Source of the DNA: Halomonas sp. THAF5a
Lineage (GTDB): Bacteria > Pseudomonadota > Gammaproteobacteria > Pseudomonadales > Halomonadaceae
Length of the DNA: 64,000 bases
Direction of reading: 5' to 3'
NCBI RefSeq assembly: GCF_009363755.1
Contig: NZ_CP045417.1
Coordinates: forward strand, 2,790,001-2,854,000
Position 1 is the first letter of the stretch; every line of letters starts with the position of its first letter. Of the stretch, positions 8,447 to 18,378 are shown in pieces. The notes below the pieces were generated by a model. The model saw nothing but the letters and a program-made list of their open reading frames with translations, did not search any database and was not told where the DNA came from. The position numbers and the translations under genes are program-made.

Positions 8447-10018
8447 TCAGGATTTCTGGAACATGGCGAGCATCCGGCGTGTCACCAGGAAGCCACCCAC
8501 GATATTGATGGACGCGATCAGCACCGAGATCGCCGCCAGGACGCCGACCACGACGCTGCCCGAGCCGATCTGCAGGACCGCCCCCAGGATGATGATGCCG
8601 GAGATGGCATTGGTCACCGCCATCAGCGGCGTGTGCAGCGAGTGGCTGACGCCCCAGATCACCTGGAAGCCGACGAAGCAGGCCAGCACGAAGACGATGA
8701 AGTGCTGCATGAAGGAGGACGGGGCCACCTGGCCGAGCAGCAGCATCAGCGCACCGCCCACCGCCAGCAGCGACACCTGGCGCTTGGTCTGCGCCTTGAA
8801 GGCGGCATGCTCGGCGGCCTTCTTCTCCTCCGGCGTCGGCTCCTTCTCCTTGGGCTTGGGCTTGGCCGCGCCGATCGCCTTCACCTTGGGCGGCGGCGGC
8901 GGGAAGGTGACCTCACCCTCATGGGTCACCGTGGCGCCGCGAATGACATCATCCTCCATGTCGTGCGCGATCTGCCCATCCTTCTCGGGGGTCAGGTCGG
9001 TCAGCATGTGACGCACGTTGGTGGCGTAGAGCAGCGAGGACTGGGTCGCCATGCGCGAGGGGAAGTCGGTGTAGCCGACCACGATCACCCCGTTGTCGGA
9101 GACCACCCGCTCGTCGGCCCGGGTCAGGTCGCAGTTGCCGCCCTTCTCGGCCGCCAGGTCGACGACCACCGAGCCGGGCTTCATGGCCGCGACCATGTCC
9201 TCGAGCCACAGCTTGGGCGCCGGCTTGCCGGGGATCAGCGCCGTGGTGATGACGATGTCGACGTCAGGCGCCTGCTCGCGGAAGCACTCGAGCTGCTTCT
9301 CGCGGAACTCGGGGCTCGAGGGCGCCGCGTAGCCGCCGCTCTCGGAGCCGTCCTGGCTGTCCTCGAAGTCGAGGAACAGGAACTCGGCGCCCATCGACTC
9401 GATCTGCTCGGCGACCTCGGGTCGCACGTCGAAGGCGCGCACCACGGCGCCGAGGCTGGTCGCCGTGCCGATGGCGGCAAGCCCCGCCACGCCGGCGCCG
9501 ATCACCAGCACCTTGGCCGGGGGCACCTTGCCGGCGGCGGTCACCTGGCCGGTGAAGAAGCGGCCGAAGTGGTTGCCGGCCTCGATCACCGCGCGATAGC
9601 CGGCGATGTTGGCCATCGACGACAGCGCGTCCATCTTCTGGGCCCGCGAGATACGCGGCACCATGTCCATGGCCACCACGGTGGCGCCCTTGGCGCGGCA
9701 CGCCTCCAGCATGGCCTCGTTCTGGGCCGGCCAGAAGAAGCTGATCAGGGTCTGGCCCTCGCGCAGGCGCTCGGCCTCCTCCTCGAGGGGCTCGCGGACC
9801 TTGATCACCACCTCGGCCTCGGTCCACAGCGCCTCGGCGCCGTCGACCACGGTGACGCCGGCCTCGCGATAGGCCGCGTCATCGAAGCCGGCCGCCTCGC
9901 CGGCCCCGCTCTCGATGAGGCAGGCGTGTCCAAGCTTCTGGATGAACTTCGCACTGTCGGGGGTCAGCGCGACACGCGCCTCGCCCTTGGCGAGCTCCTT
10001 GGGTGCACCAATCTTCAC
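8447..10018 (-). CDS. pntA: NAD(P) transhydrogenase subunit alpha
   Basis: A 523-residue single-chain alpha subunit with an NAD(H)-binding alanine dehydrogenase-like domain (start [19 protein letters not shown]), the dinucleotide fold [17 protein letters not shown] near residue 170, a charged [15 protein letters not shown] linker near 395-420 and three to four C-terminal membrane spans. The GTG start at 10018 follows GGGAGA and gives the standard VKIGAPKE N-terminus. The frame stays open about 120 codons further upstream, but that part does not resemble PntA. Operon with pntB. Confidence 0.95.
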   Translation of the reverse strand: MKIGAPKELAKGEARVALTPDSAKFIQKLGHACLIESGAGEAAGFDDAAYREAGVTVVDGAEALWTEAEVVIKVREPLEEEAERLREGQTLISFFWPAQNEAMLEACRAKGATVVAMDMVPRISRAQKMDALSSMANIAGYRAVIEAGNHFGRFFTGQVTAAGKVPPAKVLVIGAGVAGLAAIGTATSLGAVVRAFDVRPEVAEQIESMGAEFLFLDFEDSQDGSESGGYAAPSSPEFREKQLECFREQAPDVDIVITTALIPGKPAPKLWLEDMVAAMKPGSVVVDLAAEKGGNCDLTRADERVVSDNGVIVVGYTDFPSRMATQSSLLYATNVRHMLTDLTPEKDGQIAHDMEDDVIRGATVTHEGEVTFPPPPPKVKAIGAAKPKPKEKEPTPEEKKAAEHAAFKAQTKRQVSLLAVGGALMLLLGQVAPSSFMQHFIVFVLACFVGFQVIWGVSHSLHTPLMAVTNAISGIIILGAVLQIGSGSVVVGVLAAISVLIASINIVGGFLVTRRMLAMFQKS

Positions 10019-10469
10019 GTTGGATCTCCCGCTAGTTATTGGAATCTTGCATGGGTTAGACCGGATATTCATACCTGAGCATGCCGCGATGCACAACAGC
10101 CAGACGGGGGCACGAGGGCGTACCAGGGCTGTCCTGCCATACTGCCACAGCGCCTCAGGCCCCTCGCCAACGGCATCGCCGATCGACGCCGCTTGGCGAG
10201 GGACCACAGGGCCGGCGAGGTCACCACGCCCCGTCTCGATGCCGTGTCGAGCGCCGTCACCTCGGCCCCCCGGCTCTCCCCGCAAGCCCCCGACACGGGC
10301 CCCTTTGACGAGTGGGACGACGGTGATGGCCGACAGCAGCAACACGAGGCCCATCGGGAAGGCCGGCGGCATCGACACTCCCTCCCCCGCCTCCCGCCGC
10401 CAGGCCAGGAACCGCCGCGTGCCTGTCTCTCACCTTCATGGCCGCCCGGTCAGGATCCCTCGGGAAACC
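10019..10469. other. Intergenic region between pntA and the zinc dehydrogenase
   Basis: About 450 bases without a secure gene. It must hold the pntAB promoter. On the minus strand an ATG at 10372 follows a good GGGAGG site and encodes [16 protein letters not shown] and one hydrophobic span, but the frame has no stop before it merges into pntA. Nothing else recognisable. Confidence 0.5.
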
Positions 10470-11456
10470 TCACGGTTCGAGAATCACCTTGGCGGCCGGG
10501 GTACGCCCTGCCACCAGCTCGGCAAAGGCCTCGGCCCCTTCGTCGAGCCGACGCACCTCGACCCAGTCAAGCGGACCCAGGGCCTGGGAGTCGAGCAAGT
10601 CGACGGTGGCTCGCAGGTCGGTGGGGGTGTAGGTGTAGGCGCCAAGGAAGGTCACCTCCTTGAGGGTTATGGCGCGGACATCCAGGCCTCCCTCGTTGTC
10701 CTGCAGCCCGAGGTGCATGATGGCTCCACCGGGACGCACGGATCGCACAGCCGTCTGTCGAGTCGGCGCCGCGCCGACGCAATCGAACACCGCCTCGAAC
10801 GCATCCGCCTCCGGCATGTCGTCCCGCGGATCGAGTGTCGCAAGGCCGGCCTGTTCCGCGGTTTGCCGGCGCAGCGGATTGGTATCGGCGAGTCGCAGGT
10901 CTCGCACCCCCTTGTGACGCAGGATCAGTCCGGCCAGCAGGCCCACGGCACCGGCGCCGATGACCAGCACCCTGGCCTCGGAAAGCGGCCTGGGAAGTGC
11001 CCGCTCCAGTCGATTGATGCCATGCAGCGCGGTGGCTGCCGGTTCGGTCAGCGCCGCGGCCACGGCGGACAGGGAGTCGGGCACCTCGATCAGGCAGTGA
11101 TCGGGGATGGTCAGGGTCTCCGCAAAGGTGCCGGGCCGGGTCATGCCGATCATGGTGCGATGGCTGCAGAGGTTCTGGCGCCCCTCGAGGCAGTAGTCGC
11201 ACTGACCGCAGACGATAAGCGGGTTCATCGTCACCCGCTTGCCGGCAAGGGCGCCCTCGACCACCTCGCCGGCCGCTTCATGGCCCAGGACCAGCGGCGG
11301 CTGACGGCGCGGATCATGGCCATGGTACGCATGCAGGTCGGAGCCGCAGATGCCGGTGGCCTGGATGCGTACCCGGGACTCGCCCTCGGCCAGCGGGGCT
11401 TGTGGGGTCTCGCGCATTTCGAGCCGCTCGGGCCCGACATAATAGAGTGCTTGCAT
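10470..11456 (-). CDS. Zinc-dependent alcohol dehydrogenase, candidate DHPS 2-dehydrogenase (HpsO/HpsP-type)
   Basis: A 328-residue medium-chain dehydrogenase. The catalytic zinc ligands appear as Cys37 (GICGSD) and His59-Glu60 (GHE), the structural zinc site as Cys83, Cys86, Cys89 and Cys97, and the cofactor motif as VIGAGAVGLLAG near 160. It is the third gene after hpsN and the SDR. In Cupriavidus pinatubonensis two DHPS 2-dehydrogenases, HpsO and HpsP, interconvert the DHPS enantiomers through a keto intermediate; this enzyme and its SDR neighbour are the natural candidates. Which of the two names applies is not decided here. The start at 11456 follows GGAGAG. Confidence 0.75.
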   Translation of the reverse strand: MQALYYVGPERLEMRETPQAPLAEGESRVRIQATGICGSDLHAYHGHDPRRQPPLVLGHEAAGEVVEGALAGKRVTMNPLIVCGQCDYCLEGRQNLCSHRTMIGMTRPGTFAETLTIPDHCLIEVPDSLSAVAAALTEPAATALHGINRLERALPRPLSEARVLVIGAGAVGLLAGLILRHKGVRDLRLADTNPLRRQTAEQAGLATLDPRDDMPEADAFEAVFDCVGAAPTRQTAVRSVRPGGAIMHLGLQDNEGGLDVRAITLKEVTFLGAYTYTPTDLRATVDLLDSQALGPLDWVEVRRLDEGAEAFAELVAGRTPAAKVILEP

Positions 11457-11481
11457 GACACGCTCTCCAAGCGGTGTGAGC

Positions 11482-12243
11482 TCATTTGGCCGTGAAGCCG
11501 CCATCGACATAGAGGGTCTGGCCGGTCACATAGCCGGCGGCCGGGGACGCCAGAAAGACCGTGGGACCGGCGATATCCTCCAGCGAGCCGTTACGCCCGA
11601 TGGCGGTTCGTGCCGCCAGGGCGTCCGCCGAGTCGGGGTCGTCGAAGACCGGCGCCGTCAGCTCGGTCGGGAAGAAGCCCGGGGCGATCGCATTGGCGTT
11701 GATGCCGTGGCGCGACCAGGCCTCGGCCATGGCGCGGGTGAGCTGGACGATCCCGCCCTTGCCGGCCCCGTAGGGCGCGCTGTCGGGGAAGGCGCGCTGG
11801 GACTGCAGCGACGCCAGGTTGATGATGCGCCCGTAGCCAGCCTCCCGCATGCCGGGCACCAGGGCCCGGGCGAGGAAGAAGGGCGTGCCCAGATGCAGCT
11901 GCAGGGTCAGCTGCCAGGCCTCCAGGTCCACGTCCTCGATGGGCTGGCGCAGGTTGACGCCGGCGGCGTTGACCAGGATGGTCACCGCCCCGAAGGGCTC
12001 CGCCGCCCGCCGGGCGGTCTCTTCCAGGGTGCCCGGGGCGGCGAGGTCGGCGACGAGGGCGGCCGCCTGGCCGCCCTGAGCCTCGATCGCCGCCACACTC
12101 TCCTCCAGGGCCTCACGACGCCGGGCGGCGACCACCACCCGGGCGCCCGCGGCGGCCAGCGCCGACGCCATGGCCCGTCCCAGGCCGCTGCTGCCGCCGG
12201 TGACCAGGGCTACCTGGCCATCGAGATCGAAGCTTGGCCGCAT
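11482..12243 (-). CDS. Short-chain dehydrogenase, candidate DHPS 2-dehydrogenase (HpsO/HpsP-type)
   Basis: A 253-residue classical SDR. The TGGSSGLG cofactor motif is at residues 15-22, NAAG at about 92-95, catalytic Ser145, Tyr158 and Lys162 (YGAGK), and a normal C-terminal GQTLYVDGG block. Absence of an acidic residue after strand 2 (AARRREAL) hints at NADP preference, an inference. It begins 1 base after the hpsN stop, so translation is almost certainly coupled. Within the DHPS locus it would act with the zinc dehydrogenase to interconvert (S)- and (R)-DHPS. Generic SDR sequence alone would not identify the substrate. Confidence 0.77.
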   Translation of the reverse strand: MRPSFDLDGQVALVTGGSSGLGRAMASALAAAGARVVVAARRREALEESVAAIEAQGGQAAALVADLAAPGTLEETARRAAEPFGAVTILVNAAGVNLRQPIEDVDLEAWQLTLQLHLGTPFFLARALVPGMREAGYGRIINLASLQSQRAFPDSAPYGAGKGGIVQLTRAMAEAWSRHGINANAIAPGFFPTELTAPVFDDPDSADALAARTAIGRNGSLEDIAGPTVFLASPAAGYVTGQTLYVDGGFTAK

Positions 12244-12244
12244 C

Positions 12245-13582
<1,338 letters not shown>

Positions 13583-13707
13583 TTATCGTTGATTCACCGC
13601 TGCCCGAAGGGCCCGGATCTCGCTGCAGGACGGGGAGCCGCCCTGCTCTGGCGCCTGCGGGGTTCGCAAGGAACGCCAGGTGTGTATCGATATCGTCGCG
13701 CCATTCA

Positions 13708-13721
13708 TGTAAGCGCTTACA
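13708..13721. promoter_or_regulatory. Candidate HpsR (LacI-family) operator 1
   Basis: Perfect 14-bp palindrome TGTAAGCGCTTACA with the central CG typical of LacI-family operators. It lies in the gap between the TRAP large permease gene and hpsN, about 150 bases upstream of hpsN. The identical 14-mer occurs beside the LacI-type regulator at 17224. Confidence 0.75.
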
Positions 13722-13769
13722 ATCTTGCTGCGAGGAGATGGCATCCGTGCCATGCTCCTTGGGCCTCGC

Positions 13770-15077
13770 CTAGAGCCCCCAGGTCGATAGCCAGGGCACG
13801 AAGGCGATCAGCAGTACCACCAGCAGCATGCCCAGCACGAAGGGGAAGGCATAGCGGGCGATGGACAGGATCGAACAGCGCGTCAGCCCCGACACCACGA
13901 AGAGGTTGAGCCCCAGCGGCGGCGTGATGAAGCCCAGCCCCAGGGTGGTCACCATCATGATGGCGAAATGGAAGTCGTTCATCCCCGCCTGATGGGCCAC
14001 CGGCAGCAGCAGGGGCGCCAGGATCACGATATTGGGCGTGGTCTCCATCACGCAGCCGGCCAGGACCAGGATGCCGATCATCAGCAGGATCATCATCGAC
14101 GGGGAGTCGGTCAGCCCGCCGATCCCGCTCACCAGCGTCTGGGGGATGTCCAGGCTGGCCAGCGTCTGGGCCAGCGGCAGGGACACGGCGATGATCGGCA
14201 CGATGACCCCGCACACCCGGGCCGAGGACTCCAGCATCCGCGGGATGTCGCCGAGCGTCAGGCGGCCCTGGTGGAGGCCGATGATCACCACGACCACCAC
14301 GGCCACCGCGGCCGCCTCGGTGGGGGTGAAGAGCCCCGAGTAGATGCCGCCGAGGATCACCACCGGCACGAACAGCGCCCACCGGGCGTCCCATGCCGTG
14401 GCGATCCAGCGACGCCAGGAGAAGGGTGCCCGATCTCCCTCGAAGCCGTGCAGGCGATTGATCACCACATTGGTGATCATCACCGAGAGCATCACCAGCA
14501 CGCCGGGGATGGCGGCAGCCAGGAACAGGGTCGAGGCCGACATGCCGAGCACCAGGCCCATCACGATGTAGGCGATCGACGGCGGGATCAGGATGCCGGT
14601 ACAGGCGCCCGAGGCCACCAGCGCACAGGCCGCCGGCAAGGGATAGCCACGCTCCACCAGGCGATGGATGGTCATGCGCCCCACCGCTGCCGCACCGGCG
14701 GCATCGGAGCCCGAGATGCAGGCGAAGAAGCCACAGCCCAGGGTCGTGGAACTGCCAAGCCCGGTGCGCATGCCACCGACGCTGGCTTCGGCGACGTCGA
14801 GCAGCTTGTCCGACAGCCCCGAGCGCACCAGCGCATCCCCGGTGAGGATGAACAGCGGCACGGCGATCAGCGCGAAGGCATTGATCCCCTCGAACAGGGA
14901 CTCGCCGAACACCGACAGCGGCAGCGTCTCGGTCATCGTCAGCATGCCCAGGGTGCCCAGGCCGATGGACACCCAGACCGGCACGCCGAACACGATCAGC
15001 CCGACCAGGAGAGCCAGGGGCCCATAGAAGGTCCAGCCGAGATCGGCGGCGGCCTGCTGCACTGCAAGAAATTCCAT
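13770..15077 (-). CDS. TRAP transporter large permease (DctM-type)
   Basis: A 435-residue membrane protein with about twelve to thirteen spans of the DctM/IT superfamily. Family hallmarks include AVPLFILTGDALVRSG, GSSTTLGCGFFACISGSDAAGAAAVG and GACTGILIPPSIAYIVMG, which line the Na+ and substrate path. Start 15077 follows GAGGAGGT. With the small permease and the Tat-exported binding protein it forms a Na+-coupled uptake system; by context the substrate is DHPS (HpsKLM-type, as proposed for marine alphaproteobacteria). Last gene of the TRAP operon. Confidence 0.9.
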   Translation of the reverse strand: MEFLAVQQAAADLGWTFYGPLALLVGLIVFGVPVWVSIGLGTLGMLTMTETLPLSVFGESLFEGINAFALIAVPLFILTGDALVRSGLSDKLLDVAEASVGGMRTGLGSSTTLGCGFFACISGSDAAGAAAVGRMTIHRLVERGYPLPAACALVASGACTGILIPPSIAYIVMGLVLGMSASTLFLAAAIPGVLVMLSVMITNVVINRLHGFEGDRAPFSWRRWIATAWDARWALFVPVVILGGIYSGLFTPTEAAAVAVVVVVIIGLHQGRLTLGDIPRMLESSARVCGVIVPIIAVSLPLAQTLASLDIPQTLVSGIGGLTDSPSMMILLMIGILVLAGCVMETTPNIVILAPLLLPVAHQAGMNDFHFAIMMVTTLGLGFITPPLGLNLFVVSGLTRCSILSIARYAFPFVLGMLLVVLLIAFVPWLSTWGL

Positions 15078-15088
15078 GGCAGACCTCC

Positions 15089-15652
15089 TCAGTCGAACAA
15101 CTTGTGGCCGTCGAAGGGCGGTTCTCCGCGACGCATGCGGCGGACATCCGCCAGCATCGTCTGGACGACTCGCCACGCGATCAACAGGAAACCGACGGGG
15201 ATCGCCGCCAGGAAGACGGCCTGGGACACGCGCAGCCCCGGCGTTACCGAACCGAAGTTCAGCGAGGTCAGCACCGGCGAGACCGACAGCCACAGTGCCC
15301 AGACTGCCAGCACCAGGGTCGCGATGTCGGAAAGCCACCAGGCCAGGCGCTGCACCCGTGGGCCACCGAGATTGACCAGCACGTCGATACGGATATGAGC
15401 GCGGTCACGGACCGCCGCCGCGGCGGCGATCCAGGCCAGGTAGATGAAGGCGTAGCGCGCCAGCTCCTCTCCCCACACCGACGAATAGTTCAGGGCGAAG
15501 CGACGAATGACCTCGATGGCGACCGTCAGGATGATCAGCGCGTAGAAGGTCAGCAGCAGCCAGCGCTCGCTCTTGCGGTCGATGCGATCACAGCGCATGC
15601 GAAAGGCGTGCCCCGCCCCCCGCTTAGATATCGCTGTCGACGTAATAGCCAT
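15089..15652 (-). CDS. TRAP transporter small permease (DctQ-type)
   Basis: A four-span small membrane subunit of 187 residues. WGEELARYAFIYLAWI and the following ALWLSVSPVL region fit the DctQ pattern. Two starts are possible: ATG 15652, with GGAGG six bases upstream but overlapping the dctP gene by 29 bases, and ATG 15598 with no clear ribosome site. The upstream start is preferred on the Shine-Dalgarno evidence. Sits between dctP and dctM genes. Confidence 0.85.
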   Translation of the reverse strand: MAITSTAISKRGAGHAFRMRCDRIDRKSERWLLLTFYALIILTVAIEVIRRFALNYSSVWGEELARYAFIYLAWIAAAAAVRDRAHIRIDVLVNLGGPRVQRLAWWLSDIATLVLAVWALWLSVSPVLTSLNFGSVTPGLRVSQAVFLAAIPVGFLLIAWRVVQTMLADVRRMRRGEPPFDGHKLFD

Positions 15653-16808
15653 TCGACACCTCCGTCGCAGCCAGGAGCTCGTCGAACACGTCCAGGGACC
15701 CGGCCAGCTCACGCTTGGTCTCATCCCAGGCCGGCAGCTGGTGGCCACAGCGCTCCTTCCACTGGGCCAGCTCGTCCTCGGTGGGCGAGTAGATCGAGAC
15801 CCCGGCCTCGCGCATCTGGTAGTAGGCGCAGGCCCGCGCCGCCGGCACCTTGGCCAGGTTCTCGCGGAAGGTGACATCGGCGGCCTGGAGGATGCCTTCC
15901 TGGATGGCCGCGGGCTGGGCGTCGAACCAGGCCTTGTTGCAGGTATAGACCTGGGCATCGGGGACGGACTGGATGGTGGAGATGCTCGACAGCACATCGG
16001 TGAAGCCGAACACCAGCAGCGCCTGGACGCTGGGATCCAGGGCATCGGCCACGCCCTGCTTCATCGCCGAGGAGGTCTCGCCCCAGGCCACCGGCGTGGG
16101 GTTGGCCCCGGCCAGGCGATAGACCTTCTGCAGGATCTCCGAGGACGGCACCCGGAACTTGATCCCCTCGATGTCCTCGGGGGTTCGAACGGGACCGTCG
16201 AGCAGGCCGTCACGCACCGCCACGGAACGCGGATCGATGCAGATGTAGTTGAGCACCTTGAAGCCGCGCGCCTCGACCTTGTCATGCACGACGTCACGCC
16301 AGCTTCGGGAGGTGACCAGGTTGATCAACCGCTGGTTGTCACCACACCAGTAGGGAATGTTGATCAGATCGACCTCGGGGGCGAACGCCGAGAGGTTGGA
16401 AATGGAGTGCTGGGCCATGGCGATGGTGCCGTTCTGCACCTTGGTGATCAGCGCTCCACCCGCTCCCAGCTGGCCACCGGGCGACAGCTTCACGTAGAGG
16501 CGACCACCGGTGAAGTTCTGCAGGTTCTCCTTGAAGTTGAGCTGCATGATCGGATAGGCCCGGGAGGCCCCCAGGGTATAGCCGGTGGCCATGACCAGAG
16601 TGGTCTCGGCGGCGGCTTCGCGCTCGTTCTCCTCCTGGGACGTCGCCGCCATGGCGCGCTCGGAGAACAGCGTGCCGCCGACGGCGCCGATCACCGCGGC
16701 ACTGAAGCCGTAACGCGCCACGGCGCCCATGAACTGCCGCCGCTCGGGCCGCTCTGGTGCTGCGGCGGCCTCGGGACCGCGAAGGAAAGGTCTTTGCAAG
16801 GGTGACAT
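15624..16808 (-). CDS. TRAP substrate-binding protein with Tat signal (DctP-type)
   Basis: A 394-residue periplasmic binding protein. The N-terminus carries a twin-arginine motif RRQFMG at residues 23-28, then a hydrophobic stretch ending AMA near residue 54, so export through the Tat pathway is predicted. The mature part shows DctP features, such as KLSPGGQLGAGGALITKVQNG and the IKFRVPSSEILQKVYRLAG segment with the conserved arginine that contacts the substrate carboxylate or, here, a sulfonate. ATG 16808 is preferred over 16823 because it has AGGAG at good spacing. Inferred ligand: DHPS. Confidence 0.87.
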   Translation of the reverse strand: MSPLQRPFLRGPEAAAAPERPERRQFMGAVARYGFSAAVIGAVGGTLFSERAMAATSQEENEREAAAETTLVMATGYTLGASRAYPIMQLNFKENLQNFTGGRLYVKLSPGGQLGAGGALITKVQNGTIAMAQHSISNLSAFAPEVDLINIPYWCGDNQRLINLVTSRSWRDVVHDKVEARGFKVLNYICIDPRSVAVRDGLLDGPVRTPEDIEGIKFRVPSSEILQKVYRLAGANPTPVAWGETSSAMKQGVADALDPSVQALLVFGFTDVLSSISTIQSVPDAQVYTCNKAWFDAQPAAIQEGILQAADVTFRENLAKVPAARACAYYQMREAGVSIYSPTEDELAQWKERCGHQLPAWDETKRELAGSLDVFDELLAATEVSNGYYVDSDI

Positions 16809-16869
16809 CAGCGTGCTCCTCATGATTGTTATTGAAGCGAGTTATTGTTGAAGCCAGCCAGACCGTCGG

Positions 16870-17097
16870 TCATGGCGTGGAGGACTGCCGTGATTCGAGC
16901 CTTAAGCATCCGGAGATGAAAGAGGCCGTGGCGATCACCAGCAGCACCGCTTCCAGGACCGGAGTGATGCCGTAGAGCTCCGGCCAGAAGCGTTGCATGG
17001 CGACGTTGAGGAAGAAGACGGCGAACAGGCCCAGGGCCAGCCACATCAGGCCGCGCCTGGCTCCATTGCCTGGTGTCTTGCGTGGTGAATCCGACAT
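16870..17097 (-). CDS. 75-residue two-span membrane protein leading the TRAP operon
   Basis: A small protein with a basic N-terminus (MSDSPRKTPGNGARRG) and two hydrophobic spans, at about residues 17-33 and 44-63. It begins at ATG 17097 after GGGAG and is the first gene of the operon that continues with the three TRAP genes, directly under the hpsR operator. No family is recognised. Its place suggests a role in DHPS uptake or only a host-specific accessory; this is inference. It is not a DctQ, which is present separately. Confidence 0.65.
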   Translation of the reverse strand: MSDSPRKTPGNGARRGLMWLALGLFAVFFLNVAMQRFWPELYGITPVLEAVLLVIATASFISGCLRLESRQSSTP

Positions 17098-17222
17098 GGT
17101 GATGAGCTCCCGCGGTGTCTTGTTGTCGTCTGTCCGGTGAGGCCCCGCGCGCCTCATCCGGGCTGGGAGGCCGCGCCTCGCTTGCCGATCCCCCACCGAG
17201 ACCTATACTGGGGAAACAAATT

Positions 17223-17238
17223 TTGTAAGCGCTTACAA
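17223..17238. promoter_or_regulatory. Candidate HpsR (LacI-family) operator 2
   Basis: Palindrome TTGTAAGCGCTTACAA (core TGTAAGCGCTTACA at 17224-17237), identical in its 14-bp core to the site upstream of hpsN. It lies in the 245-base divergent gap between the TRAP operon and the LacI-type regulator gene, so it could repress both directions. Confidence 0.8.
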
Positions 17239-17342
17239 TTCACACCCCAACCTAGACTCCTCTACATGACTTGTCCAGAAAAAACTGCCCTCCTCCTTTC
17301 CGACCGAAGCAGGACGGATCCTGCCAGGGAGCGCGAGACGCC

Positions 17343-18374
17343 ATGACGCACAAGGAGACACAGCGCACGCTGCTGGGAGACGTCGCTCGGGAAGCGGGTG
17401 TCTCGACGGCCTCGGTATCGCGCGTTCTCAATCGGGCCCCACACGTCAGCGATCGATTACGCGAACGCGTCGAGGCCGCGATCGACCGGCTCGGCTACGT
17501 GCCCGACGGTACCGCCCGGGCCCTCGCCTCCCGACGCATAGGAGCCATTGGCGCCCTGGTACCGACGCTGGACAACCCCATCTTCGGCACGATGATCGAC
17601 AGCCTGGAACAGAGGCTCAAGCGCCACGACTGTCGCCTGCTGATCGCCACCTACCGGTATGATCTGGATGATGAGCTACACGCCTTGCGCACCCTGGTCC
17701 AGCAGGGCATCGACGGCGTCATCCTGATCGGCCACGAACATCGCCCGGCGGTACACGCCCTGCTCGAGCGACGCAGGCTACCGTTCCAGACCTGCTGGAA
17801 TGGCGATGATACCCCTGAGTGGCCGAGCATCGGCTTCGACAACGCGGCTCCGGCACGGCGCCTGGCAGAGCACCTGCTGACGCTGGGCCACCGGCGCGTG
17901 GCGGTGGTCAGCGCCCCGACCGAGGGCAACGACCGTGCCCGAGCCCGCCTGGCGGGTTTTCGGCAGGCCCTCATGGCAGCCGGATGCCCCCTGCCGCCGG
18001 AGCGTATCATCACGGTGAACTATGGCATCGCCGAAGGGGCCCAGGCCTTCGAGACACTCATGAACCTGGCGATGCCGCCCACCGCCATTCTCTGCGGGAA
18101 CGACACCCTCGCCTTCGGGATCCTGCTGGCCGCCCAGCGCGCAGGCGTGAACGTGCCAGAGGCCCTGTCGATCACGGGGTTCGACGATCTCCCGCAGGCA
18201 CGGTTCATGTCGCCCCCACTGACCACGGTCGCGGTTCCAGCAAGCGAAATGGGGCGCCAGGTGGCCGATGCCCTGATCGCCCGCATCGGCGGCCAGCGCC
18301 CTCCTCATCGTCGCCTGCTGGACGCCTCGCTCGTGCTTCGGGCCTCCACCGGTCCGGCTCCGGCAGACGGATAG
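17343..18374 (+). CDS. hpsR: LacI-family regulator of DHPS degradation
   Basis: A 343-residue LacI/GalR-type repressor. The N-terminal helix-turn-helix and hinge are clear (LLGDVAREAGVSTASVSRVL at residues 10-29, then hinge GYVPDGTARALASRR), followed by a periplasmic-binding-protein-like sensor domain ending in the dimerisation part. The C. pinatubonensis DHPS cluster is also controlled by a LacI-type protein named HpsR. It is divergent from the TRAP operon with a shared palindrome, and the same palindrome precedes hpsN. Start ATG 17343 after GGGAGCG; the open frame further upstream is not used. The effector is likely DHPS or a downstream product (inference). Confidence 0.85.
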   Translation: MTHKETQRTLLGDVAREAGVSTASVSRVLNRAPHVSDRLRERVEAAIDRLGYVPDGTARALASRRIGAIGALVPTLDNPIFGTMIDSLEQRLKRHDCRLLIATYRYDLDDELHALRTLVQQGIDGVILIGHEHRPAVHALLERRRLPFQTCWNGDDTPEWPSIGFDNAAPARRLAEHLLTLGHRRVAVVSAPTEGNDRARARLAGFRQALMAAGCPLPPERIITVNYGIAEGAQAFETLMNLAMPPTAILCGNDTLAFGILLAAQRAGVNVPEALSITGFDDLPQARFMSPPLTTVAVPASEMGRQVADALIARIGGQRPPHRRLLDASLVLRASTGPAPADG

Positions 18375-18378
18375 CCGC

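Noticed and set aside
8447..10378. PntA with a 120-residue N-terminal extension
   Set aside because: The extension does not resemble the family; the GTG at 10018 has a good ribosome site and gives the standard N-terminus.
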